This document shows positions 12,901 to 27,900 of a stretch of DNA of 64,000 nucleotides, in pieces. Below the pieces are notes generated by a model. The model saw nothing but the letters and a program-made list of their open reading frames with translations. It had not been told where the DNA came from and made no database searches. Both the position numbers and the translations under genes were made by a program. The DNA comes from Talpa occidentalis. Lineage: Eukaryota > Chordata > Mammalia > Eulipotyphla > Talpidae. The stretch covers positions 12,378,714 to 12,442,713 of the forward strand of contig NW_023600993.1 of the NCBI RefSeq assembly GCF_014898055.3. The letters run 5' to 3'. Numbering within the stretch: the first letter of the stretch is position 1; every line of letters begins with the position of its first letter.

Positions 12901-15900
12901 CCATACACAGACCTGCTCCCTGCAGTGCTGGCCTAAGTGGCATCTGCTTTGTATCTCCCCCTTTTGTGTCCCCCACCCCTCTGCACAGAGAGAGGGTGAG
13001 GACACCCTGAGGAGCCAGAGTTCCCAGAGTGAGGCAAAGACACCTTCAGGTTCAAGGGCAGAGTCATTGGTACCATCTGCCCCAGGGCACCTTGAGTCTG
13101 TTGTCATATTCCCAAAACCTGGGCAGGGTGAAGAGGCTGGAGATGCAGGTTCTGTCTTCCCACTGACAAAGACTCGCTCCCTGACTGCATTTGGTCTTCC
13201 ATGTCCATCTGTGCAAAGTCCAGCTTTAGCAAGAATCAGGCAAGTCAGTTTAAAATCCCACCCTGTGGGATCACTCTCAGTATCTGATCAAATGCTTCAC
13301 CCCCTCCCCGGGGACCTCTCCCCACAATATCTCATTAGCCTGGCCTACTTTCAATACTAATGCTGTGGAATGAATTTGGCAAGAATCCCCCTCCCCTTCC
13401 ACCTGTCCTCTTAGTGATGCTCTACCCACAGCCTCCCCATCTGCTCCTGGGCTATAAATCCCCACTGTCCCTGTTGCATCCAGAATCAAGCCATCGCGAT
13501 CTCTCTCTCTCTGCTAGTGAGGCAGTCTTGCTACCCACTGCAAGAGTCTTGAGCAGTCTTTCTTACTATTCCACACGTGTGAGAATAGTGTTTCCTTTAA
13601 TTCTGCCTCTCCATCCAATTTTGCTTAATCAGGGGAGGCCGTAACAGCTTCCACTTCAGCCCACAGACATTTATTGAACACTCACAAGGCGCCAAGCCCT
13701 CTCTCTGCCATCAGAGTCTAGATGTGAACCAATCTGTGATCTAGACTCTGGAGGCAAAGAGGCTTCCTCTCATCTACTAATTTGAACTGATCAGTATCGA
13801 TTCCCCGGAACACATGAATAAGAAGGACTCAGAAATGGGGGTGTGCCATTACCACTGTCCCCCAGAGATGAGGGGAATGAACAGTGCAGTTGACATCCTC
13901 ACTTGCTGTCCCTTTTGAAAAAAAATCCTCATCGTAGAGCAGGGATGACACTGGGCTCGGCTTCCACACTTCATCTCATTCGACCCTCACGGGACATCTC
14001 TGGCTTAAGGGAGGGGAACCAGACTCTTGGGAAGTCAGCACTTGGTCCGGACCCTCGGGAACTGGGTCCAGACTTACACACAGCCCTGTGAGCCCTGATC
14101 TGACCAGCTCAGGACCCCTGCTATACTCACTGTTCTGGGGTGGGGGGTGTGGGGAGCAGGGAGGTTTCCCTCTGACCTGGCCCTTCCTGGCTGGCTGACT
14201 CTCTCCACTCCTAACTCCCAGCCACTGATGTCACATCACAAGACTGCCTCAGAGGGGGGCAGAGAAGGCTAGTAGTACTCCCCCAAAATGTGCTCCCCCT
14301 GCTACCAGTCAGCTGTTCCTGAAAAGCTGCTACACTGTAGGGCTGCAGGCCCTACAGTGGGGGTACCTGGGGCAATGGTTCTGCCTAGGGCATGGGGGAG
14401 CCACAGAAGGAAAGAGCCTGGATCCCTGAGTGTCAGCGTAGAGGAGGCGAATACCCCCAAGCAGGGACATTGGGCTGTTAGGTGAGCAAAAGCTAACCTT
14501 GATTAGGTTAAGTCACTAAGCTATTGGTGACATTACAGCAGACAGTGTCACCCCACTGGGAGAGAGGTTGCTCCCCTAGGAAGCAGTATGTGTCCCATAT
14601 CCTCCTTTGATCTAAAACAAACCTGCAAGGAATATGTTAGCATGACCATCCTCATCTTCAGACAAGACTTAAAGATTTAGGGATACGCCTGAGGTCACCG
14701 ATAGCTGAAGGTACAGCCCAGGATTGAATCCAACTGTCTGACCCTGGAGACTCATGAAGATTTGGCTACCAGGACAATGAGGTACCTCTCTCCCCTGCCA
14801 CCAGCCAAAGAGAATGAGCAGGGACTCTCAAAAAACATGGTGGGTGTCGGCTCAGCCAGCGCATGGGAGGGTTGGGAATGTACCAACACCCCATTCCATG
14901 TCATTCTAATCAAACCTCACTATTACTCATTACTGGGGTCTGGTTTTCTGGTTTGTAAATTTACATGAGTAGACAATCCTAGCTGCCTCCCTGACCACCC
15001 TGGCCACAGAGAAAGGGTTTAATCATGCATTGGAGCATCTTGCAATAACAAGTGCATGTATCTCTTATGTTACATACTTTTTCTCCAAGTGGGCAGCAAA
15101 TCTGAAACTCACTTTGAAATCCATCAAAGAATAAGGATGGATACATAGAGAGAACACAGCAAAACAGAAATGACTGCAGAATCTATGGGATGGGTGTCTT
15201 AGTGGGCTGGGGCTGCTATTACAGGGAGCCCAGGCTGGAGACCTTTCACAACAGGCATTTACTGTTCACAGTTCTGGAACGTGCAAGGTTCAGGTGTCAG
15301 TACAGCTGTTTTGCTCTGAGGTCTCACGTAGGCTTGCAAACACATCCCCGTGTCTCTCTGTGTCCCAGTCTCCTCTTATAAGGGCACCCATCAGATTGCA
15401 TGAGGGCCCACCCTCCAGCTGCCTTACTTTAACTTAATCACTTCTTTAAAGACATCTCCAAATACAGTCACATTCTGACATATGAGGAGTAAGGACTTCA
15501 ACACATGAATTTTAGGGGGGCACCATGCAGCCCATAATTGCACATATTGTTGTTCCCAGAATTCTTTCCTCTCTTTTTGAATATTTGAGATTTTTTATAA
15601 TTAAAAAAATGAAATTAAAAAATTTAAACTAGGCCACAGAGACCCAGAAGATACCTCTCCCAGGATTAGGATTTGGGGTAGGACACCCTAGCTATAAGGA
15701 TGAGAGAAAATCATCTCATATTGTCATTATTTTATAATAAGTCATCTATCAAAAGTGGCTCCTTCATGCATAGATTCAAGATGACAATCGCAACCCTCTT
15801 TCTTCCCCCAAGGGCATATTTTTGGACCTTATCTAAAGGAAGGCATCTGCTTTTTGGAGTTCAAGTTCTAATTTGACCAAATGGCATGTGGTGAATAGAG

Positions 15901-18900
15901 AGGAAGAAGGAGACAATGTCATTAGGCGTCGAGAAGCCTCAAAGCTGGCTGTGCCTTGGCTCTGAATTCGATTACACGGCCAGCATCAATCAGCCAGGGC
16001 CCTGAGATCTTCAGCTACGGCCCGACAGGGGCGGCCAAGTTGGTCAAGTTACTTGGGAGATCTGGCCCTAGGTCAGAGACAAACCCTCCAGCTGCATCGG
16101 CTGAGCATTGGGGCATTCCTCACACCTGCTGACGAGGGCTGAGTGGAAAGACCCTGTGTTTCCAGCCGCTGTTTCCACGCCTTCATTTTTCCATGGTGAC
16201 ATTTTAGCTTCCAGACACTTGTGGTTCAAATCCACACGGCTCACATAACCCTTTTCCTAAAGGCCCCTCCCCCCACTGTCTCCAGTATTTGCTGTCTGAG
16301 GGCTCGTGGCAGGTGGGACAAGAAAAGTGGGGTCCCTGGGAGCCCCCAGGCACAGGTGGACATTTCTACTCATTGGTTCCAATGAATCACTCAAATGCCT
16401 GGATTCCAGAAAGTAGTGGGGGACCTTGGGCTGACCCCTTTGAACTCAATTGAGCAATAGATCTTGTCAGTTGAACACATTGGCAAGGTAAACGCTAGGC
16501 TTTTTTTGAAACACTATGATTGTGACACTCTACCATCCTGGCAATTCTGCCATCTCAATTCCCGTTGCTGCTTTGGGGCTAACAGACTTTTCAAGACAGG
16601 AAAATCCCATCTGGAGCTCCAGATGAGAGGCTCTGTTTTATATGCATCTGTGGTATTTTGTTTTTGTTGTTTAGAATAGCTGACACATTCATGTGATTCA
16701 AGATTCTAAAATTACAAATGAGTGTACATGAAAACTCCTCATCCCTCTGCCAGCTGCAAGTTCTTATTCTTCATCAGTTATTTCAGTTTCTAGCTACACT
16801 TCCAGGAATATTTTTTTGCATCTACAAGCAAGCAGGTAGGTGTGACATTTTCCCCTCTTTCTCGAAGCCTTACTTGAATATGTAACTATTTAAGGGGCTG
16901 CTTCTTGATTTCTTCACAGTATTTCTAAGAGATTATTCTGTGTAACTACATAGGAGAAAACATTCTTCATGTGGAAGAACCCTAGGTTGTTCTCCTTGCT
17001 TCCTAGCAGCGCGCATTTCAGTGATTTGTGTCCATTGGATGGATCCCTACAGAACTGCTGGGTCCCAGTATGTGTTTGTAATTTGTACACATGTTGCCTA
17101 ATTCATCTCCACAAAATCTCCACCAGTTCACATTCCCTTTCAGAGCAGAGGGAGGTGCCTGTCCTATGTTTCAGAGCCATTCATACTTTTCCCACTGGGT
17201 TGCTGGTCTTCTCTTATAAATTCTGGGTACATCTAAGGAAAGTAGAACTTTTTTATATGACTATATGACTTGCAAATTTTCTCCAATTTGTTTTGGCCCT
17301 TGGACATTGTTTTTGATTATTTTGTCTTCCAAAATTTTTTTCTTTCTATGTAGCAGAAGGTGCTGGAGAGAATTTTTCTTTTTAAGGTTCTGGGTTTTTC
17401 CCTCACTCTAAACTTACCAAAAGGAAAAAAAATCTCCTAAGGTTTCCTTCTAATAGTTTTATCACTTCATATTTTATATTTAAATCTTAATTCATTTGTG
17501 ATTTATTCTGGTATAAGATGTAAGCTTGCTTGCTTGCTCGCTTGTTTGCCAGAAGACATTTCCCCCACCGTCTAAAGCAGAAAGCAAAAACATTCTTTAA
17601 TCTGCCTTGCTGGAGCTTGCAAACATCAACCATCACAATGCTCGACAACATGCCTGAGTATCTACTATGTGCTGTGCACCAGCCGACAACAGCCTTAAAA
17701 GTTGTTAGTATTTTCTGCATCTGACAAATAGGGAAACTGAGGCTCAGGTAAGCATGCAGGTAAGTGGTCATGTCATGACTTAAATTCAGACCTCTCACGC
17801 CCTTGTCGTGATTGCTCTGTTCTCATATTAACTCCGACTACTCGTGTGCCCAAGAACCCCCAGCATGATCCACTGCTCACCTCATTTGTGTTACTTTAAT
17901 ATCACAGATAAACTGGGCTCCTTGAGTTAGTTTGTCTTAATGATCTTCTTGATGAGTAGAATAGTCAGGTATGTGGAAGGAGGTACAATAAATGTTGGTC
18001 ATGTGACTGATGGGAAGTTTATGGAAATCTATGTATCTCAGGTAACTCATAATTAGAGATTTCAGCTTCTTACTGATGATAATAACAATAGTAATAGCAA
18101 TAATAATAAAAAGGATTTGAGTCAATTCAAATATATTTATTGCCCCGAATTGGGAAAAAAAAAAAAAGAGCAAAATGCTAAGTGGCTGCTGATACATATG
18201 GCCAGAGAAGTTTTTATCAAGTCAGCCATCACTTGCTGGCATTCCATTTGAAGTTCTCATACTGGATCAGCTTCTAATTTCCAAGGAAGAAGCACACTGG
18301 TAGGCCCAGTGTCCAGTGTATGGGGAGGGGGGAGCAATGGTCGTTCCCTCCAAGGTAGGTACATGTGGATAGAGGCCCCAGGCTCCAGCCATGGCTGATG
18401 CATACAGGAAGGAGTTGCATACCAGCTGGGTTCCGCACAGGGTTGCACAATTTCCAGAGGGTGGGCCCTCTGGATTGCAGTGCTCTTGGGGGGCCCTATA
18501 AGCTCACCCTGTCTGAGAGGTGAGAAGACACTCACTGGGTCTCCAGCGAGTGAACTTTGTCCATCTGCAGCCTTTTTGCTGCTAAGGTCTGTCAGGGCGC
18601 TAAGGTCTGTCCTCAGGTGTGAGACTGTGCTTCCAAGGTCTTGAGAGCTCAGTGCTGGCCCTGAAGGCGTAACTCCTGAGTACACACTCCTACGCAGAGC
18701 TAGATGATCCCACAGCCCTCAAATTACCTTTGATTGCACCCACTTTTCCAGGTAAGGAAATCAAGGCTCTGACATTCAAGGTGCTATGGAGCTGGGCTTC
18801 TGAGTCCAGACCCTTATTCCTGTCCCTGCTCAGTCTGGGCCTTTAAATACAGACTCTGCATCCTGAAACTGGACTCTTTCGGCACCATGAGCAAATCTCT

Positions 18901-21900
18901 CCAGCCACTGATCTACTTCCCATCAGTCAAATGACCAATATTCATTGCTCTTCCTACCATATACTTGATTACTCTATTCACCAAGGCAACCCATAAGACA
19001 AACTAACTCAAGGAGCCTATAGCTTTTATAAACAGATGGGCTGATAACAGAAATGTAACATCCCAGGAGGGGACAAGTGGCCTGGATTCCAGTCCTCTCA
19101 CCAGCATATGAAATAACTGTTGTAACCAGTACCTGAGAGCTTAGCTGTGTTCCAGGTGCAATACACAGTTCTGTACCTATCAGCTCATTTAGTCCTCACT
19201 ACCCAGGCAGGTATTCTAATCATCCCATTTCACAGATGTGGAAACTGAGGTGTTAAGACCATTTGGTCAAGATCACTCAGCTAGTGGGTCACAAAGATGT
19301 CACTCCAATCCAGAGCTGTCCCATGTCCCCTCCTTGTGCCCCAGATTCTCAGGTGCTGAGATTCTTCTTTGTATAGGTGCTCATTCTGCAAATTAGCGAG
19401 CAACTTATTAGCTAAAAAGTCAGAGAAAGCCTATGGCTAAAAGGATATTTGAAAGCAGCTACATCACTTCCTTTTACAGTTGGGGGAATGAGACTCAGAG
19501 AAAGTAAACGGCTTGTCCAACACTGCATATGTGTGCCAGGAGGCAGGTCCAGAGAAATAACTCAAGTTTTCCAAATTTTACCTCAGTGCCTTAGCATGCA
19601 CCATGATGCCTCACTAAGAACACAAGTAAAGAGGCAAATGGCCAAACCCTCTGACTAAACTGTCCCCACGCCACCTTCCAGCTGGGCCTGTGCAAGACCA
19701 CCCCAGCGGCAGTCACCACGGCAACCAGCTCTACACAGTCACTCAGCTGCACTTATTTCCAGGGTGCATAGCAGAGGAAGTGTGGGCTGGGCAGTTGACT
19801 TGGACAATTGAAGGAACAAAAGGAAAAAAAGAAAAGGAAAAACCCATTTACCTCAGATACTCTGGGGAAAACACTTCCAGGGCCTGAACTGCAGGCGGCC
19901 ACCAAGGCCTGCCTTGCCTCTCTTTCTGCGGGCAGACAAGGAGCGTGCCACCATTGCCCCACAGCTCCCTCAGGGTCATGCTACTCCCTGGACCAGAACA
20001 TTCATTTTGTCCACCATTAACTTTCCTTACCTTGCCCAATGCAGTCCACAGAAAGAGGGAAAGAAGGGAAAAGAGTAGTTGTCTTTGCTTGGCATCCCCC
20101 CTTAATCCTGAACACCAATGCAATGCTTCATGAATGTAGTTTCTGGATGACCACAGAAAATGTGGAAACCTTTGGGGGGCCAGGTCCACACTAGCATGAA
20201 TGATGTCAGAAGCAAAGCCAGTTCTGTTTGGGCACAAAGGGACAACCCAGTTCAAGCCTCAGCAATAATGACCCTCCTATAGGGGACAAGTCCAAGCACT
20301 TGAACACCCAGTAAAACAGCAAAGCAAGAAAGTCCCAGTCAGACACATAGGTCTCTATAGGTAGGACGGCCCCTTCTGGAACCTGTGTCCCGAGAAAGAA
20401 CTGCCAGCTGCAGCAGGAAAGCTCCCAGGTTTCTCCAGACTTCTCAGAAAGACACCAAGAAGGCCAGGTGAGCGACTGCTGGCCCAATGGGGGGAGGAGT
20501 GGGGAGGGATGAGAGGTGAGGACACTTGTGTTCATGTTCCCTTGTCTTTTTTCAGACCCCAGCTGGTCGACACTGCAAAGCCTCAGCAGCCAGGAGGCCT
20601 CTCCCTCAGCTGTCGCCAGCTCCCCAGCGGCCACTTCATGCTTGTGCTTATGTTGTTGCCGTGGAGACCTACGTGCAGGCTTGAATGGAGCTAAGTGCTC
20701 CAGGGCTGGAAGATGGACTCGGGCCAGGTGTATTTTTAAAAGTCAACTGGGAAAAGCAGTCACCACGCAAAGGCAACGTGTCCCTGCTCTAGGGACTGAT
20801 TCACAAATGCAAAATGGAAAAAAGTTGAGCTCCTCTTCTTGCCTTGACTCGCTGTATAGAATAAGCAAAAAAAAATTATTGCTTGGGTTGCTTTGGTGAC
20901 TTTTGCCCTTTGGCAAATGAGTATGAGGAGAAATCATGGCCTCCTGACATGGAGAGACACTGTGAGGTTCTGGAAATGACACACCACATTATTTGAAGTA
21001 CTTTATGTTTATAATTAACCTACTTAATTTTAACCACTGGTTTCTGAACAAATCCCACTTTTAGGCCTCATTTTATAGGTGTGGAAACAAAGCACAGAGA
21101 GCACTTTGCTTTGCCCAACATCCCAAGCTAAGGGAAAGATTTGAACCCCAGCAGATGGCCCCATTGGCCCTGGCACTGTGTGACCACAGGCAAGTGACTG
21201 CACCACTGTGAATGTTAGTCTGCTCTGCAGACTAGTTAGTCTGCAGGTAACCAGGGTACAAATGGTTACCTTGTGAAACTGGTGTGGACATTAGAAGGGA
21301 ACTATGTGCATCTGGCAACAGAAAGTGCTGAATGCAAGATATCTTTATTAAATGTTAGTGGGGTTTCCCTGCAAGTGGATCCCAGCTCCTGCGTCCCAGA
21401 AGGAGGAAGCTAAGTTGTAACTGCCCCAACAGAGGCTGTGGGGCAGGTAATTGAGCCAGTAAGACAACTTAAGGTCTTTGTAGTAGAGACTGTCACATCC
21501 TTGTCTTGGACCTCAGCAATCACCAGGCCTCCAGCTTCTGCCACGAGTACCTGCGACTGTGCCAGGGGGTTCCTCTAGCCATTGGCATTGCTGAGAGCAA
21601 GCATGCCCCCAGGAGCTGGTGGGTAAATATCCCAGTCCCTGCCTCCTGAACTCCCAGTAGAACTGAGCCCCAGCTGCGGGGAAGTCCCCTACTACATTCC
21701 CTGGACCACCTCCCAAATGACTTTCACCCAAATCCTTGCTTTGTGTTCTGCTCTGGGGAGGAACACAAATGAAGACAGGATACATACGCCTGTGCCTTGG
21801 ATTCTGAGGTTCCCCCCAAGCTCTCATGGGACAATTCACCAAGTGGAAAAGGTAACTGCTGGTTGGCAGAATAATGACCTCCAGAGAGATTTAAATCCTA

Positions 21901-24900
21901 ATCCTCAGAACCTGCAAATATGACTCATGTGACAAAGGCACCCTGCAAGTGTGATTAAATTAAGAAGTTTGGGGTGCAGAAAGATCTGTGAAGCTCCCAA
22001 AATATAATCACAGGCGTCTTTATAAGAGAGAGACAGAAAGACTTGACATAGAAGGCAAGGTGGCCACTAATCGTCTCTCAGAGGCAAAATTAAGCACCGG
22101 TTCTCAAAGTGTGATCCTTGGACAAGGAGCAGCAGCAGCAGCAGCAGCAGCGCTTGTGATTTTATTAGAAATGCAAACCCTTGGGCACCTGCCCTAGATC
22201 TGGGCGTATCCAGGAGTGGTAGGGGAGATTTCACAAAGCTTCCAGGTGATTCTGTTGCTGCTTCTAGTGCAACGGTTAAACATTGGAAACACCCGGGTAG
22301 TGTTAAACAGTGCCTAATCCTACCAGGGAGTGGTGGTTTAGTTGGTCTGTTCAGCCTCAACACCGGGTGTCTGGGAAGCACCCCAGATGATTCTGATGTC
22401 TCAGCAGGGCTGAGCACTGGGGCTGTAGTTTGAGAACCACTGATCTAGAACATTGACTCTAAACTGGACTCTTTAGATCTCGGGAATTCTGGGAAAAATG
22501 CCCTGAGACTGCCCAGAATCCAGGCCAACAGAACTTCTGGCCTCATAGACCAAAAACTCATGAGCACAGCTGGGAATGGACAGGTAGATATAACCGTGAG
22601 GGTAGCCCAAGTGTAAGACAAGAGGGCATTGCCCGGGCCTTGAGACCTGGAACTGAGTGATTATCAACAGGCTCCACTCCAAATCGTCATTGCCATACCA
22701 CTGGTTGTCTGGTTTTCAAGAGTGTGTGGTGTGCCACCATCCCAAGCCAGGCAGGATCACTGCTGACTGGGGCAGATGAAAAGAGAATTTTGGAGCCTCG
22801 GTATATCTGAGAGTCCTTTGATGCTGAATCAGGGGACCAGACTCCCCGGCAGACCAGCAGGCAGGGAGGCAACCACGGAACCCCCTTAGCCCCCGTGACT
22901 CTCCCCTTTCATCACCTCGCCCCGGTGTCCACATTCACACACGCACACGCCCCTCGCGCGCGGGCGTCTCCGCCCAGGTGTGCGCAATCACAGGCGCGCA
23001 TGCGCAGTGCTCGTTATCACCTGCGCGCAATGAACCCTGGGAGGAAGCAAATCCCCCTGAGGCGGCTGGCGGCAGGGGCCGGAGACGCCTGAGGACCCCT
23101 GTGCCGTACAGTGTTTCCTTTTCAGTTTCTTCCCTCTTCAAAAGACCAAAAAAATTTCATCTTTGGGGTCGGTCCTCGGGCAGCTGCGGTGCGCGCCCCG
23201 CCCCGCCTCGCCTCCTGGGCCCCGGGGACCAGCCTGGACCAGGTGTTGTCGGGGTGAGGTAGGACCCGCGTGTGGAGGGGGTGTCCACCTGCCTGCTCGC
23301 CGCTCCCTCCCAGCTCCTGGCGCGTCGACGCTTGGTAAATGTTTACTGGAAGAATCAATCCTCCTAGAGCCTGTGAGGCGAAGACTATCCCCCCAGGTGT
23401 GCGGATGAGGAGCTTTAGGCTCGCGACCCCGGGAAGGGACCGTCCCAGAGTCACAGCTTCATCAACAGAGTCGGGGTTCACACCCGGGACCCCTCCCCAC
23501 AAGGTCTGCTATGTGGCTGCGGCAGTGCTTTGCAACGTGAGGGGTTCGGGGGCTGTGGGTGTCAGGAGCGTGATGCAGGGGGAACTTGGGGGAGCTGCTT
23601 TCAGGGGGTCGGGACGCCAGTTCGTTGGTGACTCACTGAGGCCACGGGGCTGTCTGCTCATTCTGTCTGCTCAGGTCTGTGTTGTGGGGCGTGTGTATGT
23701 ATGTGTGTGGGGGGGGTTGTGGCAGTGGTGGTTGTGGACTGAGGAAAGAGGACTTGAGTGTGGCAAATGGCAACATGAGGCATTGCCCTGCAGGTATCTG
23801 CAGGGAGAGCTCCTGCTCTCACACCCACCTCCTGCTCTGAGCTGGAGCTGGACCCATTCCTTTATTCAGAGCACTGGGATGGGGTGAAGTGAGAGGCCTG
23901 GGGCCCCTGAAAACCCTTCTAATTTAAGAACCCTCTCTGATTGTATAATCCAGAGAAATATGGGGAGCTAAATGGGAGGAGATGGCTGGGAAGTGCATTA
24001 TGGAACATTAACAAGAGCTGATCAGCATCAGACACAGATAAATGGCCCAGGATCTACTGCCAAGAACAGGAATGGTTCCCAAGCGGTGGCCTGGCGGGCT
24101 TCCAGGCAGGGAGTGTGGGCCTGTGCACCAGGTCCTCAAAAGTCACAAAACTGCTCTAGGTCATATTCCAGCAGTGAGTAGAAGATTCCAGTGCCCAGAC
24201 AGCATCACATTCTTCCACATGATCTTACTCCACAGGACAAGATTTGGGCCTTCTCACCCACTTGTCCTTGAGACCTGTACCCAAACATTATTTGGGGAGT
24301 TCTTGCCTGCCTGGGGAGTCCTTTGTTGGAAGAGGGAAGTCACAAGCATCTGTGTGGACATAAGATAGGTTGCTTCACAAGGCCTGAAAATATCTGTGAA
24401 GTGGTTCCTCAGGCTCCAGGCCTCTTCTGCCCCCTCCCCCCAAATACCCTGGTTGAAGCTCATCTTACTAGCACATCCTAAAATCTTTAACCTGTGTTAA
24501 AATGCAAATAGTTTCAAAGAGAGATAAACCACTACCTGAGAAGTCACGCACACTTTAGTGTAAAGTAATCTTCAGCCTCTTCTTAAGAAGAGGTCGTTGA
24601 TATCCCAAAGAGAGAGTCAGAGGGAATGGAGAATAAAGAATCCAGGGGAAGGTTTCCAGAGGATAGAAGTGTAATCCCCATAGCTTTTGGTGGTAGTGGG
24701 AGGGGGTATATTTATCCGTACCCATAAGCACATTTGGCCTACACTGGGTAAAAGTCCTGGACTTAAAGGGCAGAATTCCAGCTCAGTTCTTCCACATAGC
24801 AGCTGTGTTATCCTGGGCAAGTCACTTAACATCTCTGAGCCTTCATTCCCTCATGTGAAAAGTGGTAGTGATGCCACACCCATTCCAGGGGTGCTGTGAG

Positions 24901-27900
24901 TGACATAAAGTTTGAAAGTTCTGCTGTCTATAAATATTATTGTCCTTGGGTCTCTGCCACCACATTCTAGATATTGTACGACTGAGCTCCGCCTGTGCAT
25001 GGAGATTGGAGCTGAGTCAATCTACAGAGCCATCAGAGAGCCAGGGCCAACCAAACACAGGCTAGGACAGCTGACCCTTTGTTGACCCACAAACACATGA
25101 ACTTCAATAATAAATGATTGTTGTTGAAGCCACCATACCCACTAATGATTAAAGCAAGGCACCAAAGTTAAGGCTCCTGACATTTCAAACATTCAGTAGA
25201 AACCATTCTACTTACCTGCCTTCTTCAGTAAAATGAAGTGAACACATTTCTGTCTTCACTGGGTCATTCAGGTTCACCACAGTGAAAACCAATTTCTGTG
25301 CTAGAGTCAATGATACCCTCAGGGGTAACACACACAATGGAGGCTCTAGAAATAATTCCGACGTACCATTCCTTTTGATCTAGAAATAGTTCCCTAGTTC
25401 TTTACCTTTTCCTTGGAATCAATTTGTCAGCTCTCTTTTTGTTATTATTTTGTCTAAAGCAGCAGACCCAGTGCCCCCCCATTCTAATGTGCTACACTTA
25501 AACCACCCCTCTTCAAGAACCTGCTTCCTAAGCCTGTTAGAATGGTCCCCAAAGTAAGAGTTTATAGGCTTGGAGTCGGGGCCTGAGCTGGTTTCTGTGT
25601 TTCAAATTTATGCATTTTAGTGCTGGGATTTCTATCATCTGTGTTGGCCTCTTGGAGGCTTTTTGCTCCTTCCTGCTTCTCCTCTGGGACCAGCAATCGG
25701 GCTAGCCAAGTAATAAGCATCTGCTGCAGATAGCTCGCGTGTGTCTGGTGTTCTTGAAATATAGTCTTTCTGTGGAGAGTGAAGGGATGGCCTCCTGTGG
25801 AGGCCTGGAAGAGCCCTTCCCCTCCCTATCACCCTGGGGTACTGAGCACAAGCTGCCTGTGTTTCAACAGGGGGTGGTCGTGGGATTGCCCAGAGCTTGT
25901 CTGTGTTCACCACAGCACCTAGCACATAGTAGACCCATGCTAAGGTGTGGTGAGTGGAATGAAATGATCTTCCTGGTGGCCCTCGCTATATGCCTAGGGC
26001 TTGTCTATATACATAGGGCTTGTCTTCTCCAGAGCGTAAAAACCAACTGGGTTCTGAATATAGAATACTTTGCAGCAAGTTATTGGAAAATATTTTCAAA
26101 GGATTGAATTGGTCTTGTGTTAAGGAGCAGTTCCCACCTCAGGATATATGTTTATTTCTGAACTGTGCAATCAGGAGGCCATGGCATCTAAATGGGGGTG
26201 GGAGGGGAGCTAAGTGACTCTACAGGAGAAAGCAGATAAAAATCTCTGCCTTAGTAATCCCTCTAGGTCAACCCTGTTTCACCTAATGTCTAAGGAACAC
26301 ATCCCCAACCAGAAAAGCTGGATGTAGCAGTTCACCAGAAAATACCCGTGGACTAGCTGTGCTGTGTCCCGCATGCCCCCTTCACTCTGTGCCCCAGAGG
26401 CTGACTCCCATGGACTGGAGGAGAGTTTGGTGTATTTCTCCTCCGCTGTCTCCCTGATTGGGATCCTTCAGACCAAAGTTCCTGCTCGGCCACCCTCCTC
26501 CATGGTCCCCAATCTTTCCAAGATCTGTTTCCCCACTTCCCCCTCTGGCCTTTTCCAACACTGGGGTGGTAAAGAAAGCCCAGGGTTGCTGATTTCTCCA
26601 CATTCCTTATTGGGTCCTGTCAGCCCACCCACAGCTCTGAAAGTCTTCATGCAAGTTCTTTCATCTAGTCGCTGCTTTTTCCTGCTGTCATCCTGGTTGG
26701 CACAATTGGGAGGAAGCCTTACCGCCCAGGGTGCCTGGGCTGTGCCTGGGCGCTGTCTAGAGCAGGGTGTTCAGAGGAAGGCAAAGGGCCTGTCGCCCTC
26801 GCCTTCAGCATGCGTACGCCATATTGGCTCTCTCTAAATTAAGTGATACCAAAAATGAGGGCAACCCCCAATCTGCAGATGGAAAACATTTCTGTTCCTG
26901 CCTGCCTTCACTCCTTCATTCACCACATACTTACTGAGCACGTACTATGTGCCAGGCCCTGTTCTTTCCCTGAGGAAACGTTCAAGGTACATAGCTGGCC
27001 CTGGTTATGCATAAGACAGACCCAAAGCCCGCTTCTCTCCCAGACGCCAGGGGGCCCACTAGGCAGGGCTAGAACCGGAGGACTCTTTTCTTAAGTCCTG
27101 AGCCTTCTGCAGATTCTCAAAGAAATATGGCCCAGACAAGGTTAAGAGCTACTGAATTAGACCATATTAACCCCAAGTTTACCCTTGAGTCGGGAAATAA
27201 TGACCCTCTTACTCTCAGAAGCTTCCAAATTGAGTATGTGGGGGGCATCTTTGCACACCCCATGAAACACAACTGCTCGATTTTGCTGCCCGCCCCCCAA
27301 TGTTTCCCACCCTCTCCTCTCTCCCCCACTTCCATTCCTCACAGTTTTATGAAGAGCCCCCACCCTTTTCTGGTTCCTTCCCTCAGGGCCCACAAGTGTC
27401 CACAGCCCAACTTGTGGCTGAGCTGTTTTTATGAATGGAGCAGGGGGGTGATGCCGCATTCGGAGACTGCCTCTCCAAGAGCCTGGCATTTCTGGCCTTC
27501 CCTGAGCTTCTAGAAAAGGCAGGAGAGTGAAATTTCTGCCACCATTAAAGTATTTATGAGATGCGTGCTGGAGAACATGACGAAAATTGCCTTTTCTGGG
27601 CAAAATCAGGGGTGACTGAGGTAAACTGAGGAGAGCTGTGTGGCATCAGGCAGCAAAGCCTGGGGTTGGTCTGCCTTCCTCAAGCCCTCCGGAAATATCT
27701 GAGTTTCCTCAGAAACGTTTAACTAGGCCACGGCAGTAACCCAATACTTCCCCTGCTCTGGGTCAGACAGGGCAAGGGCAATGCCTGGTGCCCTCAGAAA
27801 AGGTCGCCAGGCTGGCAGAACAAGCCTCTTCCCCATTCTTCCAGCATACACCCCCCGCCCCCCCAGACACACCCAGCTCCAGGCCTTGCTGCCGCCAGGG

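Noticed and set aside
12779..13360. A 193-residue open frame on the plus strand
   Set aside because: No recognised family and no conserved motif. The sequence looks like ordinary COLQ intron with MIR upstream.
22978..23887. Open frames across the CpG island
   Set aside because: GC-rich sequence lacks stop codons by chance. The translations show no domain, and part of the 3' end is MIR-like.
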